Part shown: positions 1 to 7,994 of the stretch, in pieces
Layout: each line of letters starts with the position of its first letter
Numbering within the stretch: the stretch's first letter is position 1
NCBI GenBank assembly: GCA_965224515.1
Contig: OZ245051.1
Span: 310,001-374,000, forward strand
Direction of reading: 5' to 3'
Source: Sedimenticola_A sp040506425
GTDB taxonomy: Bacteria; Pseudomonadota; Gammaproteobacteria; Chromatiales; Chromatiaceae
Length of the DNA stretch: 64,000 nucleotides
Notes under the pieces: model-generated
Told to the model about the DNA's origin: nothing
What the model saw: only the letters and a program-made list of their open reading frames with translations
The model's database searches: none
Translations under genes and position numbers: made by a program

Positions 1-992
1 CCCACGCATCTGCCGTCTTCTCCCGTGACGAGCGCTTCGCCTATATATTTGGACGTGACGGTGGGCTGACCAAGATCGACATCCTGGAACAGAAAATTGT
101 CGCACGCACCATGCAGTCCGGTAACAGTATCGGTGGCGCCATATCCCAGGACGGAAAACTTATCGCGGTATCAAACTACAAGCCCGGGGGTGTAAAGGTT
201 TTCAACGCCGACACCCTGAAACTGGTGGCAGACATTCCTGCACGCTATGACAATGGTAAAACATCCAAGGTAGTCGGCCTTGTGGATGCACCCGATCAGC
301 GCTTTGTTTTCAGCCTCTACGATGCAGGAGAGGTCTGGATCGCGGATTTTTCCGAATCCGAAAATCCTGCCATAACTAAGTTCCGTAACGTTGGCACCCA
401 GCCATATGACGCACTGATAACTCCCGACGGCCGCCACTACATCGCCGGCCTGTTTGGAGAGGATGGACTGGTTCTTCTCGATCTATGGAACACCGACAAG
501 GGCGTCAGGCGCATCCTCGATGACTATGGCAGGGGCGACAAAAAAATGCCCGTCTACAAGATGCCTCATCTCGAAGGGTGGGCCGTGGCCGGCGATCTCG
601 CCTTCGTACCCGCCGTTGGCCGTAACCAGGTGCTGGTTGTAAACACCAAAACCTGGCAACAGGTGGGAAAGATACCCGTACACGGCCAACCGGTCTTTGT
701 CATGGCGCGCCCGGACGGCCGCCAGGTATGGGTCAACTTCGCCTTCCCCAAAAATGACCGCGTTCAGGTCATCGACACCAAGGATCTGAAACTGATCAAA
801 ACCCTGGAGCCGGGAAAGGCCGTACTGCACATGGAGTTCACTCCCCGTGGTGAGCATGTCTGGCTCTCGGTTAGAGACGCCGACAAACTTCGGGTCTACG
901 ACACCCGCCTTTTTTCCGAACTGGCAGAGCTGCCGGCCAAGAAACCCAGCGGCATCTTCTTTACATCACGCGCACACAAAATCGGACTCTGA
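1..992 (+). CDS. nirF: NirF, heme d1 biosynthesis protein (5' end missing)
   Basis: The frame is open from the first bases of the window, so the start lies outside and about 330 C-terminal residues are visible (the family is about 390-400). The product is a beta-propeller with repeated blades of the form 'ISQDGKLIAVSNY', 'PDGRHYIAGL' and 'PRGEHVWLSV', related to the d1 domain of cytochrome cd1. NirF is a periplasmic protein needed for a late step in making heme d1, the cofactor of NirS nitrite reductase; its exact reaction is still debated. It is followed 8 bases later by nirD and heads the visible part of the nir operon. NirF, NirN and NirS share this fold, but the order nirF-D-L-GH-J-N and the separate nirN downstream make NirF the best call. 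Confidence 0.88.
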   Translation, partial: HASAVFSRDERFAYIFGRDGGLTKIDILEQKIVARTMQSGNSIGGAISQDGKLIAVSNYKPGGVKVFNADTLKLVADIPARYDNGKTSKVVGLVDAPDQRFVFSLYDAGEVWIADFSESENPAITKFRNVGTQPYDALITPDGRHYIAGLFGEDGLVLLDLWNTDKGVRRILDDYGRGDKKMPVYKMPHLEGWAVAGDLAFVPAVGRNQVLVVNTKTWQQVGKIPVHGQPVFVMARPDGRQVWVNFAFPKNDRVQVIDTKDLKLIKTLEPGKAVLHMEFTPRGEHVWLSVRDADKLRVYDTRLFSELAELPAKKPSGIFFTSRAHKIGL

Positions 993-1000
993 GGTGGAAG

Positions 1001-1492
1001 ATGCATAGACGCAGAGAAGCCAAGCAGAGTACCGGTAGCAACTTCACACCGCTGGAGAAGCGACTGCTCAACGAGTTTCAACACGGCTTTCCTCTCTCCG
1101 CCGAACCCTACCGGGAGATAGCTGAGCAGCTTGGTACCAGTGAGCACGAGGTAATTGCTGCACTGGATACTCTTAAAAATGGAGGTGCTGTAAGCCGTAT
1201 CGGCCCCGTGCTACGACCCAATCGCGTAGGTGCAAGCACCCTCGCTGCCATGGCGGTACCACCGGAAGATCTCGAACAGGTTGCCGCACTGGTCAGCGCT
1301 CATCCCGAAGTCAATCACAACTACGAGCGGCTGCATCAGTACAACCTCTGGTTCGTGGTCACGGCCTCGGACGAAGAACATCTCCATACAGTCCTGGACA
1401 GCATCAGCCTGGAGTGTGGACTTCCGGTCCTCGACCTGCCGATGGTTGAGGACTACTTCATCGATCTGGGATTTGATCTGAAATGGAACTGA
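1001..1492 (+). CDS. nirD: NirD-type siroheme decarboxylase subunit
   Basis: This 163-residue Lrp/AsnC-like protein has an N-terminal winged-helix part (about residues 20-75, ending 'VSRIGPVLR') and a C-terminal RAM-like part with 'HNYERLHQYNLWFVV'. That motif marks the NirD/NirG (AhbB-like) class of siroheme decarboxylase subunits, which remove two acetate side chains from siroheme to give didecarboxysiroheme on the way to heme d1. The family resembles transcription factors but acts as an enzyme with NirL, NirG and NirH. The start follows a GAGGTGG ribosome-binding site. The gene overlaps nirL by 10 bases, which suggests translational coupling. Confidence 0.88.
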   Translation: MHRRREAKQSTGSNFTPLEKRLLNEFQHGFPLSAEPYREIAEQLGTSEHEVIAALDTLKNGGAVSRIGPVLRPNRVGASTLAAMAVPPEDLEQVAALVSAHPEVNHNYERLHQYNLWFVVTASDEEHLHTVLDSISLECGLPVLDLPMVEDYFIDLGFDLKWN

Positions 1493-2046
1493 ATATACAC
1501 AGACTTGAGACTGCAACCGAACCTGACGCCACAGACATGGCGCTGATTCATGCCATCCAGGGAGGCATTCCTCTTGCTTCACGCCCCTATGCCAAGATAG
1601 GCAAACAGCTCTGCCTTAGCGAACAACAGGTTATAGATCGTATCGGACGTCTCCAGGCCATGGGCATCGTCAAACGTTTCGGTGTCGTGGTCAGACATCA
1701 TGAACTTGGATTCCGTTTCAATGCCATGGTGGTTTGGGATATTCCCGATGACGAGGTGAGGCACACCGGCCAGTGCATAGGCAAGTACGACTTCGTCACC
1801 CTCTGCTACCAGAGACCCCGCCGCCTTCCCAACTGGCGCTACAACCTCTTCAGCATGATCCACGGGCGAAACAGGGACGAAGTGATCGCCAACGTGGAGA
1901 GAGTTGTTCAGGAGTGTGGCATGAAATCCACCCAATACGAGCTGCTGTTCAGTAACCGGCGCTTCAAACAGCGCGGCGCCCGCTATGACCGGCCTGATGA
2001 TTCTTTGAAGACAATACAGACAAAAAGTCCTGCAATCGGAAACTGA
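1483..2046 (+). CDS. nirL: NirL-type siroheme decarboxylase subunit
   Basis: This 187-residue paralogue of NirD has an HTH-like N-terminus ('RIGRLQAMGIVKRFGVVV') and the signature of the NirL/NirH (AhbA-like) class: 'CYQRPRRLPNWRYNLFSMIHGRNRDEV', read in parts around residues 107-133. It is expected to pair with NirD in siroheme decarboxylation in the cytoplasm. The start codon lies inside the end of nirD and the stop is 4 bases before the next gene, so the set is one operon. The last 25 residues, after 'RRFKQRGARYDRP', are a polar tail of unclear role. The D/L/G/H names are assigned by class motif and order, so the exact letter is less certain than the family. Confidence 0.86.
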   Translation: MELNIHRLETATEPDATDMALIHAIQGGIPLASRPYAKIGKQLCLSEQQVIDRIGRLQAMGIVKRFGVVVRHHELGFRFNAMVVWDIPDDEVRHTGQCIGKYDFVTLCYQRPRRLPNWRYNLFSMIHGRNRDEVIANVERVVQECGMKSTQYELLFSNRRFKQRGARYDRPDDSLKTIQTKSPAIGN

Positions 2047-2050
2047 CGTT

Positions 2051-3049
2051 ATGGGACAACTCGCACTCGATCCGCTGAACCGCAGAATCATAAATCGTTA
2101 CCAGGGGGGAGTTCCCCTGACCGAAACCCCGTTTGATGATATGGCAAAGCAGTTCGATATAACCCCCGGCCAATTTATAGAACGTATCGATCAGATGCTG
2201 GCACGGGGCTGGCTTACCCGTTTCGGCCCACTCTACAATGCTGAACGCTTTGGTGGTGGTCTTACCCTGGCCGCCCTTTCGGTGCCTGAAGAGAGATACC
2301 AGTCGGTCGCGAGCCTGGTCAACATGCTGCCAACTGTTGCCCATAACTACCGACGTGAGCATCTGCTCAACATGTGGTTCGTAATCGCAGCTGAGACCCG
2401 GGAGAAGGTGATGGAGTCTATCGCCGAAATTGAGAGGAACACAGAGCTAAATGTGTGTAACTTCCCGAAGCTGCAAGAATTCTATCTCGGGCTCTGGTTC
2501 GAAACCGGGGAGAATGGTGAACTTAAGACTCGCTCCATCCAAAACCAGTCGCCCGCAATCTCATCTGAGCATCAACTCACCGAAACAGATCGCCGGCTGG
2601 TGATCAGCACCCAGGAGGGCCTGCCACTTGAGAGGTATCCCTATGCTGCCGTGGCCAGACGCAACCTGATCTCCGAAAAGGAGGTGATTGAGCGTATGCA
2701 ACGCATGCTGACTTCAGGCGTCATACGCCGCGTCGGCCTGGTACCCAACCACTACAAACTTGGTTTCAGGGGCAACGGCATGACCGTCTGGGACATACCC
2801 GACTCCAAGCTGGACAAGCTCGGCCCCAAGGTGGCTGGTCTCGATTTCGTCAGCCACTGCTATGAACGCCCCCGCTATGAAGGTGTTTGGCCCTATAACC
2901 TATTCGCCATGGTCCATGGCCGCAACCGCGACGAAGTAAGAGACAAGAGTGAACAGATCGCACAGTTACTGGGCGAAGAGTGCCGGGCCCATGAAGTGCT
3001 TTTCAGCACTGAAGTATTGAAAAAGACCGGCCTGCGACTGGCGGCCTGA
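2051..3049 (+). CDS. nirGH: NirG-NirH fusion, siroheme decarboxylase
   Basis: Two family members are fused in one 332-residue protein. Residues 1-150 are the NirD/NirG class, with 'HNYRREHLLNMWFV' at 98-111. Residues 177-332 are the NirL/NirH class, with 'SHCYERPR' and 'WPYNLFAMVHGRNRDEV'. A linker of about 25 residues (151-176) joins them. In Pseudomonas aeruginosa nirG and nirH are separate genes; in some other denitrifiers it is nirD and nirL that are fused. Fusing one B-type to one A-type half would fix the 1:1 stoichiometry of the decarboxylase. No frameshift or internal stop is present, so this is a real fusion and not a missed boundary. Confidence 0.87.
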   Translation: MGQLALDPLNRRIINRYQGGVPLTETPFDDMAKQFDITPGQFIERIDQMLARGWLTRFGPLYNAERFGGGLTLAALSVPEERYQSVASLVNMLPTVAHNYRREHLLNMWFVIAAETREKVMESIAEIERNTELNVCNFPKLQEFYLGLWFETGENGELKTRSIQNQSPAISSEHQLTETDRRLVISTQEGLPLERYPYAAVARRNLISEKEVIERMQRMLTSGVIRRVGLVPNHYKLGFRGNGMTVWDIPDSKLDKLGPKVAGLDFVSHCYERPRYEGVWPYNLFAMVHGRNRDEVRDKSEQIAQLLGEECRAHEVLFSTEVLKKTGLRLAA

Positions 3050-3061
3050 AGAGAACCCAAC

Positions 3062-4249
3062 ATGTTCCGACTGACCCGCTACCTGCAAGCCCTGGCCAAT
3101 CCTGACAGCAAACCACGCAGACCCCAGGTCGCCGCACCCACCGGCCCGGTTGTGATATGGAACCTGATCCGCCGCTGCAACCTCACCTGTAAACACTGCT
3201 ACGCCACCTCTGCCAACAAGGATTTTGAGGGTGAGCTCGACAACCAAGAGGTCTACGGTGTAATGGATGACCTGAAGGAATTCGGAGTACCTGTACTGAT
3301 TCTCTCTGGTGGCGAGCCGCTGATGCGACCTGACATCTTCGACATATCCCGCCGCGCCAAGGCCATGGGGTTCTATGTGGGCCTCTCTACAAATGGCACC
3401 CTGATCGATGAGCAGAACATCGAATCCATAGCAGAAACCGGCTACGACTATGTCGGCATCAGTATAGACGGCATGGCCGGGACCCATGACAAGTTCAGGC
3501 GCATGGAGGGCTCTTTCGACCAATCCATGAGAGGAATCCGTCTCTGCAGGGAAGCCGGCATCAAGGTCGGCCTGCGCTTCACCCTGACCCGGGACAATGA
3601 ACAGGACCTGCCGGACCTTCTGACATTGATGGATGACGAGGATATCGACAAGTTCTACCTCTCCCACCTCAACTACGCCGGTAGGGGCAACAAGAACCGC
3701 AAGGACGACGCCCACCACAAGATGACCCGGTCGGCCATGGACCTGCTGATCAAGACCTGCTGGAACGGTATCAAACAGAACCGGCCAAAAGAGTTTGTCA
3801 CCGGTAACAACGATGCCGACGGCGTCTACCTGCTGCAATGGGTAGACAAACATATGCCCGACCAGGTTGAGCGGTTGCACAATATGCTCACCCGCTGGGG
3901 TGGCAACTCGTCGGGCATCAATATCGCTAATATCGACAACCTGGGCCGGGTCCATCCGGACACCATGTGGTGGGATTACACCCTGGACAATGTCCGCGAG
4001 CGCCCATTTTCAGAGATATGGCAGGACACCAGCGACCCCCTGATGTCCGGCCTGAAACAGATCCCCCGTCCACTGGAAGGACGATGCGCGGACTGTCAGC
4101 ATCTGCAGATCTGTGGTGGTAACAGCCGCACCCGAGCCTGGCAGCTGACCGGCAACTTCTGGGCAGAAGACCCCGGCTGCTATCTCAGTGACCAAGAGAC
4201 CGGACTCTCCAAGGATTCACCTGAGTCCCCCATGGAGAGAATCGCATGA
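3062..4249 (+). CDS. nirJ: NirJ, radical SAM enzyme of heme d1 synthesis
   Basis: This 395-residue radical SAM protein has the cluster-binding motif 'CNLTCKHC' (Cys39, Cys43, Cys46) and the SAM-binding 'SGGEPL'. A C-terminal cysteine-rich stretch ('CADCQHLQICGG' and a later 'GCYL') should hold a second iron-sulfur cluster, as in SPASM-like proteins. NirJ replaces the two propionate side chains of didecarboxysiroheme with oxo groups. It lies 12 bases after nirGH and overlaps the start of the following cytochrome gene by 4 bases (ATGA). Related AhbC/AhbD enzymes of heme b synthesis share the fold, but the nir context settles the assignment. Confidence 0.92.
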   Translation: MFRLTRYLQALANPDSKPRRPQVAAPTGPVVIWNLIRRCNLTCKHCYATSANKDFEGELDNQEVYGVMDDLKEFGVPVLILSGGEPLMRPDIFDISRRAKAMGFYVGLSTNGTLIDEQNIESIAETGYDYVGISIDGMAGTHDKFRRMEGSFDQSMRGIRLCREAGIKVGLRFTLTRDNEQDLPDLLTLMDDEDIDKFYLSHLNYAGRGNKNRKDDAHHKMTRSAMDLLIKTCWNGIKQNRPKEFVTGNNDADGVYLLQWVDKHMPDQVERLHNMLTRWGGNSSGINIANIDNLGRVHPDTMWWDYTLDNVRERPFSEIWQDTSDPLMSGLKQIPRPLEGRCADCQHLQICGGNSRTRAWQLTGNFWAEDPGCYLSDQETGLSKDSPESPMERIA

Positions 4250-4710
4250 AGCGACCCTGCTGTATCATCATGCTGATTTTCGGTATCGCCCTTGCCGCCC
4301 TGCTCTACAAGTTCATCGTCGTCGGTGAAACGGTAATCGCCAGTGACCAGCGCACGGCAATCATGTTGACTCAGGGCGAAAGGGATATGGTACTTGGTGA
4401 GATGCGTACCTTTCTGGAGACTGTTCAGATCATCACCGCAGCACTGGTAAAAGATGACCTCAAGAGTGCAGCTGCGGCTGCACGCAAAGTGGGAATGGGC
4501 GCCACCGGCGAAGTACCCGCAAGCCTGGTGACCAAGCTGCCCCTGGCCTTCAAGACCCTCGGCTTTGGCACCCATGAAAAGTTTGATCAACTGGCGCTCA
4601 ACGCTGAGCAGTTTCCTGATAAAACCGAAACCCTCTCTGCATTGAGCCAGCTGATGCAGAACTGCGTTGCCTGCCATGCCGCTTACCGCATAGACACAGA
4701 AGTACAATGA
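4246..4710 (+). CDS. Membrane-anchored cytochrome c'-like monoheme protein
   Basis: This 154-residue protein starts with a hydrophobic segment (about residues 4-25) that can serve as a signal anchor or uncleaved signal. The rest is mostly helical, with one heme motif near the C-terminus, 'CVACH' at 140-144. A single C-terminal CXXCH after a four-helix-like stretch is the layout of the cytochrome c'/c556 family. It overlaps nirJ and nirN by 4 bases each, so it is co-translated with them. Sequence cannot tell whether it binds NO, as cytochromes c' do, or only passes electrons, for example to or from NirN. It is not one of the standard P. aeruginosa nir products. Confidence 0.72.
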   Translation: MKRPCCIIMLIFGIALAALLYKFIVVGETVIASDQRTAIMLTQGERDMVLGEMRTFLETVQIITAALVKDDLKSAAAAARKVGMGATGEVPASLVTKLPLAFKTLGFGTHEKFDQLALNAEQFPDKTETLSALSQLMQNCVACHAAYRIDTEVQ

Positions 4711-6269
4711 TACGTCAACTCACAAGCACCCTTATCCTGTGCATGATCGGCGGTATGACCGCACCTCTCTCCGCTGATACGGATAAAGCGACCCAGGATC
4801 TCTACATCCAGCACTGCGCCCAGTGCCATAGTGCAGACAGATTGGGCGCAATTGGCCCCGCACTGCTACCGGAGAATCTCAAACGACTGAAACCGAAACG
4901 TGCTGCAGGGGTCATCGCCGATGGCCGCCTGGCCACCCAGATGCCGCCCTTCAAAGAGAAACTGACAACGCCACAGATCGATGCGCTGGTCTCCCTTATC
5001 TACACTCCCCTGGCCGATATTCCTACCTGGAATACGGCTGAGATAAGCAAAAGCCGTATCATTCTGAAGCAGCCCGGCGAACTGCCGGAGAGACCGCTGC
5101 ACAAGGCTGATCCACTCAACATGTTCGTGGTAGTTGAACTGGGTGATCACCATGCCACCATTCTGGACGGCGACCTGATCGAACCCCTGACCAGGGTGAA
5201 AACCCGTTTTGCACTGCACGGCGGTCCCAAGTATTCACCGGACGGACGCTTCGTCTTTTTCACCTCCCGGGACGGTTGGGTCAGCAAATTCGACATGTAC
5301 AGTCTGCAGTTCGTGGCTGAAGTACGCGCCGGCATCAACACCCGAAACTCTGCGGTTTCTGCTGATGGTCGGGTTTTGATGGTAGCCAACTACCTACCCC
5401 ACACCCTGGTGGCCATCGACACAGAAACCATGCAGCCCCTGAAGGTGATTGATGTAGCTGATGAAAAAGGTGCAAGTTCCAGGGTTAGTGCGGTATACAC
5501 CGCAGACCCGAGAAACAGCTTCATTGCTGCACTGAAAGATATACCGGAGGTGTGGGAGATCAACTACCTTGAAAAACCACCAAAGGGTTTCGGACAGTGG
5601 ATGCACGACTACCGAACGGATTCCGGAGAGGAGCAGATCAACAACAGTTTTCCGATACGTCGAATCAAGACCAAGGACTACCTGGATGACTTCTTCTTCA
5701 GCCAGGACTACAGCACCGTAATCGGCGCTTCGCGCCAGGGGCGCGGCGAAGTGGTTGACCTGGACCTGGGGCGTTCGACCAAGAACCTGGAACTGCCCGG
5801 CATGCCTCACCTGGGTTCGGGTATTACATGGCCTTACCAGGGCCGGACCATCATGGCCACACCCAACCTGAAGAAGGGATCAATCAGCGTCATCGATATG
5901 GAAAACTGGGGACTTATCAAGGAGATAGAGACCCTGGGCCCCGGCTTCTTCATGCGCAGCCATGAAAACACCCCCTACGCCTGGGTCGATGTCTTCTTCG
6001 GCCCCAACAGGGATGCAGTACACATTATTGACAAGAGCACCCTGGAGATCGTCAAGACCCTGCGTCCCGCACCGGGCAAGACAGCCGCACATGTGGAGTT
6101 CGACAAGGAGGGCAAGCACGCTCTGCTCAGCATCTGGGACAACGACGGTGCGGTGGTGGTCTACAAGGCGGACACTCTTGAAGAGATAAAACGCCTGCCC
6201 ATGAAAAAACCTTCAGGCAAGTACAACGTGCACAACAAGATCACCCGCTCAGCCGGCACCAGCCACTAG
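4707..6269 (+). CDS. nirN: NirN, cytochrome c / heme d1 protein
   Basis: This 520-residue periplasmic protein has a signal peptide (1-23), a class I cytochrome c domain ('CAQCH' at 37-41, sixth-ligand region around 'ATQMPPF') and an eight-bladed d1-type propeller from about residue 120 to the end. NirN oxidises dihydro-heme d1 to heme d1 and hands it to NirS. It is told apart from NirS by the short N-terminus before the heme motif, the 'GPALLPENL' stretch and its place at the end of the nir biosynthetic operon. NirS itself is not in the window and may lie upstream. The next 370 bases hold repeats, so this is the likely operon end. Confidence 0.88.
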   Translation: MIRQLTSTLILCMIGGMTAPLSADTDKATQDLYIQHCAQCHSADRLGAIGPALLPENLKRLKPKRAAGVIADGRLATQMPPFKEKLTTPQIDALVSLIYTPLADIPTWNTAEISKSRIILKQPGELPERPLHKADPLNMFVVVELGDHHATILDGDLIEPLTRVKTRFALHGGPKYSPDGRFVFFTSRDGWVSKFDMYSLQFVAEVRAGINTRNSAVSADGRVLMVANYLPHTLVAIDTETMQPLKVIDVADEKGASSRVSAVYTADPRNSFIAALKDIPEVWEINYLEKPPKGFGQWMHDYRTDSGEEQINNSFPIRRIKTKDYLDDFFFSQDYSTVIGASRQGRGEVVDLDLGRSTKNLELPGMPHLGSGITWPYQGRTIMATPNLKKGSISVIDMENWGLIKEIETLGPGFFMRSHENTPYAWVDVFFGPNRDAVHIIDKSTLEIVKTLRPAPGKTAAHVEFDKEGKHALLSIWDNDGAVVVYKADTLEEIKRLPMKKPSGKYNVHNKITRSAGTSH

Positions 6270-6293
6270 ACAACTATCATTCTGAAGGAACCC

Positions 6294-6640
6294 GTCCTCC
6301 GGGCGAAATAACGAGCTAATGGCTAACCTACGCACCTTGCAATGTCGCTACAGTAACTTTGTGCAGGGCCGGTTTAGTTTTTGTAGGAGCCCGGCCCTCC
6401 GGGCGAAATAACGAGCTAATGGCTAACCTACGCACCTTGCAATGTCGCTACAGTAACTTTGTGCAGGGCCGGTTTAGTTTTTGTAGGAGCCCGGTCCTCC
6501 GGGCGAAATAACGAGCTAATGGCTAACCTACGCACCTTGCAATGTCGCTTCAGTAACTTTAGTGCAGGGCCGGTTTAGTTTTTGTAGGAGCCCGGTCCTC
6601 CGGGCGATCTGGCCATATTAGGCCGACCTACAGCAGATGC
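6294..6640 (+). repeat. 100-bp tandem repeat (three copies plus partial ends) after nirN
   Basis: Copies begin at about 6301, 6401 and 6501 with a period of exactly 100 bases. A one-base insertion near 6561 shifts the final partial copy, which starts at about 6602. Each copy contains 'GGGCGAAATAACGAGC' and 'TGTAGGAGCCCGG', the latter forming a CCCGG/CCGGG hairpin with the start of the next copy. The last unit ends in 'GGCCGACCTACAGC', so the array closes as a REP-like hairpin with GTAGG and CCTAC arms. It fills the gap between nirN and the convergent dnr gene. No open frame or promoter is evident; it may act as transcript-end structure. Confidence 0.85.
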
Positions 6641-6646
6641 GACTGG

Positions 6647-7390
6647 TCAATTGCTCAGGGGTGGACAGGGATACAGAAAAGTCGAGAGCAAGGTACCCTC
6701 TTCCAGGGAGCAGGCATCGGCGGCGGTATGCAACGCATCCCGGTCATGGATCTCCACGTGGCTTCCGTTGACCGATATGACGCCAGTGCTGGTGAAATTC
6801 TTGATGATGCGTGACAGGGTTTCAGGTTTGACTGAAAGGCGTGACGCCATGACATGCTTCGGGATAGCAAGATCGAATGCTGTGTTGCCATTCGGTGCCT
6901 GCTGCACCAGGTAGGCGGCCACCCGGCAGGTAGCACTGTAGAGACTCAGATCGTCGATCTCGTTGAGAAGCCCCCGCAGGCGCTGACTCATATCGCCCAG
7001 AAGGACAAAACAGGTTTCCACGGAGCTTTTCAGCATGTCGGCAAAGTCGGGGGCATCGACACCGATCACTTCTGCGGCTTGCAGTGCCTGGGCTCCTACA
7101 GGGTAGAAGGGACGCTCCAGGAACATCAACGCCTCGGCGAATGTCCCTCCTGGGGTCACGACCTCCACAACTTTCTCGTTACCCGCCGGTGAGAGCCTGT
7201 ACAGCTTAATCTGCCCTGAAACCATCAGGTAGAAACGTTCCGCCTTCTCCTCCTGCTCAAAAAGTGACTCACCTTCCTCAAGGCGAATGCGCACAGCATG
7301 CCGCATGATCCGATCAAGCTGCTCATCGCTCAACCGTGAAAATATCAAGCCACGTTTCAGTTCGTCTTTGTGAACCTTGGAACTGATCAT
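6647..7390 (-). CDS. dnr: Crp/Fnr family regulator, Dnr-like
   Basis: The product has 247 residues from the preferred ATG, which follows GAGAGGG; an in-frame ATG 33 bases upstream has a poor ribosome-binding site. It has an N-terminal cyclic-nucleotide-like barrel and a C-terminal helix-turn-helix ('MASRLSVKPETLSRIIKNF'). There is no N-terminal cysteine cluster, so it is not an oxygen-sensing FNR; Dnr/NnrR proteins of this build sense NO through heme. It is transcribed away from norCB, and the intergenic region holds a perfect FNR/Dnr palindrome that could serve both genes. The expected role is to switch on nir/nor genes when NO appears. The C-terminal tail after about residue 225 is longer than usual. 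Confidence 0.85.
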   Translation of the reverse strand: MISSKVHKDELKRGLIFSRLSDEQLDRIMRHAVRIRLEEGESLFEQEEKAERFYLMVSGQIKLYRLSPAGNEKVVEVVTPGGTFAEALMFLERPFYPVGAQALQAAEVIGVDAPDFADMLKSSVETCFVLLGDMSQRLRGLLNEIDDLSLYSATCRVAAYLVQQAPNGNTAFDLAIPKHVMASRLSVKPETLSRIIKNFTSTGVISVNGSHVEIHDRDALHTAADACSLEEGTLLSTFLYPCPPLSN

Positions 7391-7464
7391 CAGTACCCTC
7401 TCACCTGGCCGCCAGGTATCCATTTCAGTATCTGCATATAACCTTAATCAGCCACCGGGGTGCC

Positions 7465-7478
7465 TTGATCAAAATCAA
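7465..7478. promoter_or_regulatory. Dnr/FNR-type binding site before norC
   Basis: The sequence TTGATCAAAATCAA is a perfect TTGAT-N4-ATCAA palindrome. Its centre is about 41.5 bases before a predicted start near 7513, with a weak -10 (TCCAAT, 7501-7506). This is the class II activator layout. It sits between divergent dnr and norC. Confidence 0.85.
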
Positions 7479-7542
7479 GGTCATATAAAGCCCCGCCCTG
7501 TCCAATGTCCACACCACAATAATCAGTCTGGAGGGACGAACC

Positions 7543-7974
7543 ATGTCGCAGGCTTTCACAAAGGCCATGGCACGTAACATCTTTTACGGTGGAACGGTGT
7601 TTTTTTTCCTGTTATTTCTAGCGCTATCGTTTGACAGCATCTCGGCTCTGCCGGAACGTGACAACCGCGAAAATCTTACCGAGACAGTTGCCGAAGGCAA
7701 AGCTCTCTGGGAAGAGAACAACTGCATCGGTTGCCACACCCTAATGGGTGAAGGTGCCTACTTTGCACCGGAACTGGCCAATGCCTATCAACGCCTTGGC
7801 GGGGAAGCCGGCATCATCGGTTTCATCAAGAGCCGTCCTCAAGAGGGTATTCCTGGACGCCGCAGCATGCCGCAGTTCAATTTCTCTGACGAAGAGCTCA
7901 AGGCCATTGCTGAATTTCTGAAATACGTTTCAGGAATCAATGACGCCAACTGGCCACCGAATATTCAGGGTTGA
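7543..7974 (+). CDS. norC: NorC, cytochrome c subunit of NO reductase
   Basis: This 143-residue membrane-anchored cytochrome has one transmembrane helix (about 13-32) and the heme motif 'CIGCH' at 61-65. The NorC-typical 'GEGAYFAPELANAY' follows, and methionine-containing 'RSMPQFNF' holds the axial ligand region. NorC takes electrons from periplasmic cytochromes and passes them to NorB for reduction of two NO to N2O. A strong GGAGGG ribosome-binding site precedes the ATG. The gene is first in norCB, directly downstream of the Dnr-type site. Confidence 0.95.
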   Translation: MSQAFTKAMARNIFYGGTVFFFLLFLALSFDSISALPERDNRENLTETVAEGKALWEENNCIGCHTLMGEGAYFAPELANAYQRLGGEAGIIGFIKSRPQEGIPGRRSMPQFNFSDEELKAIAEFLKYVSGINDANWPPNIQG

Positions 7975-7994
7975 TCTGAGGGGAGATTATCGAC

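Noticed and set aside
4707..6269. Cytochrome cd1 nitrite reductase NirS
   Set aside because: The heme motif is too close to the N-terminus and the sequence around it is NirN-like; the position at the end of the biosynthetic operon also fits NirN.
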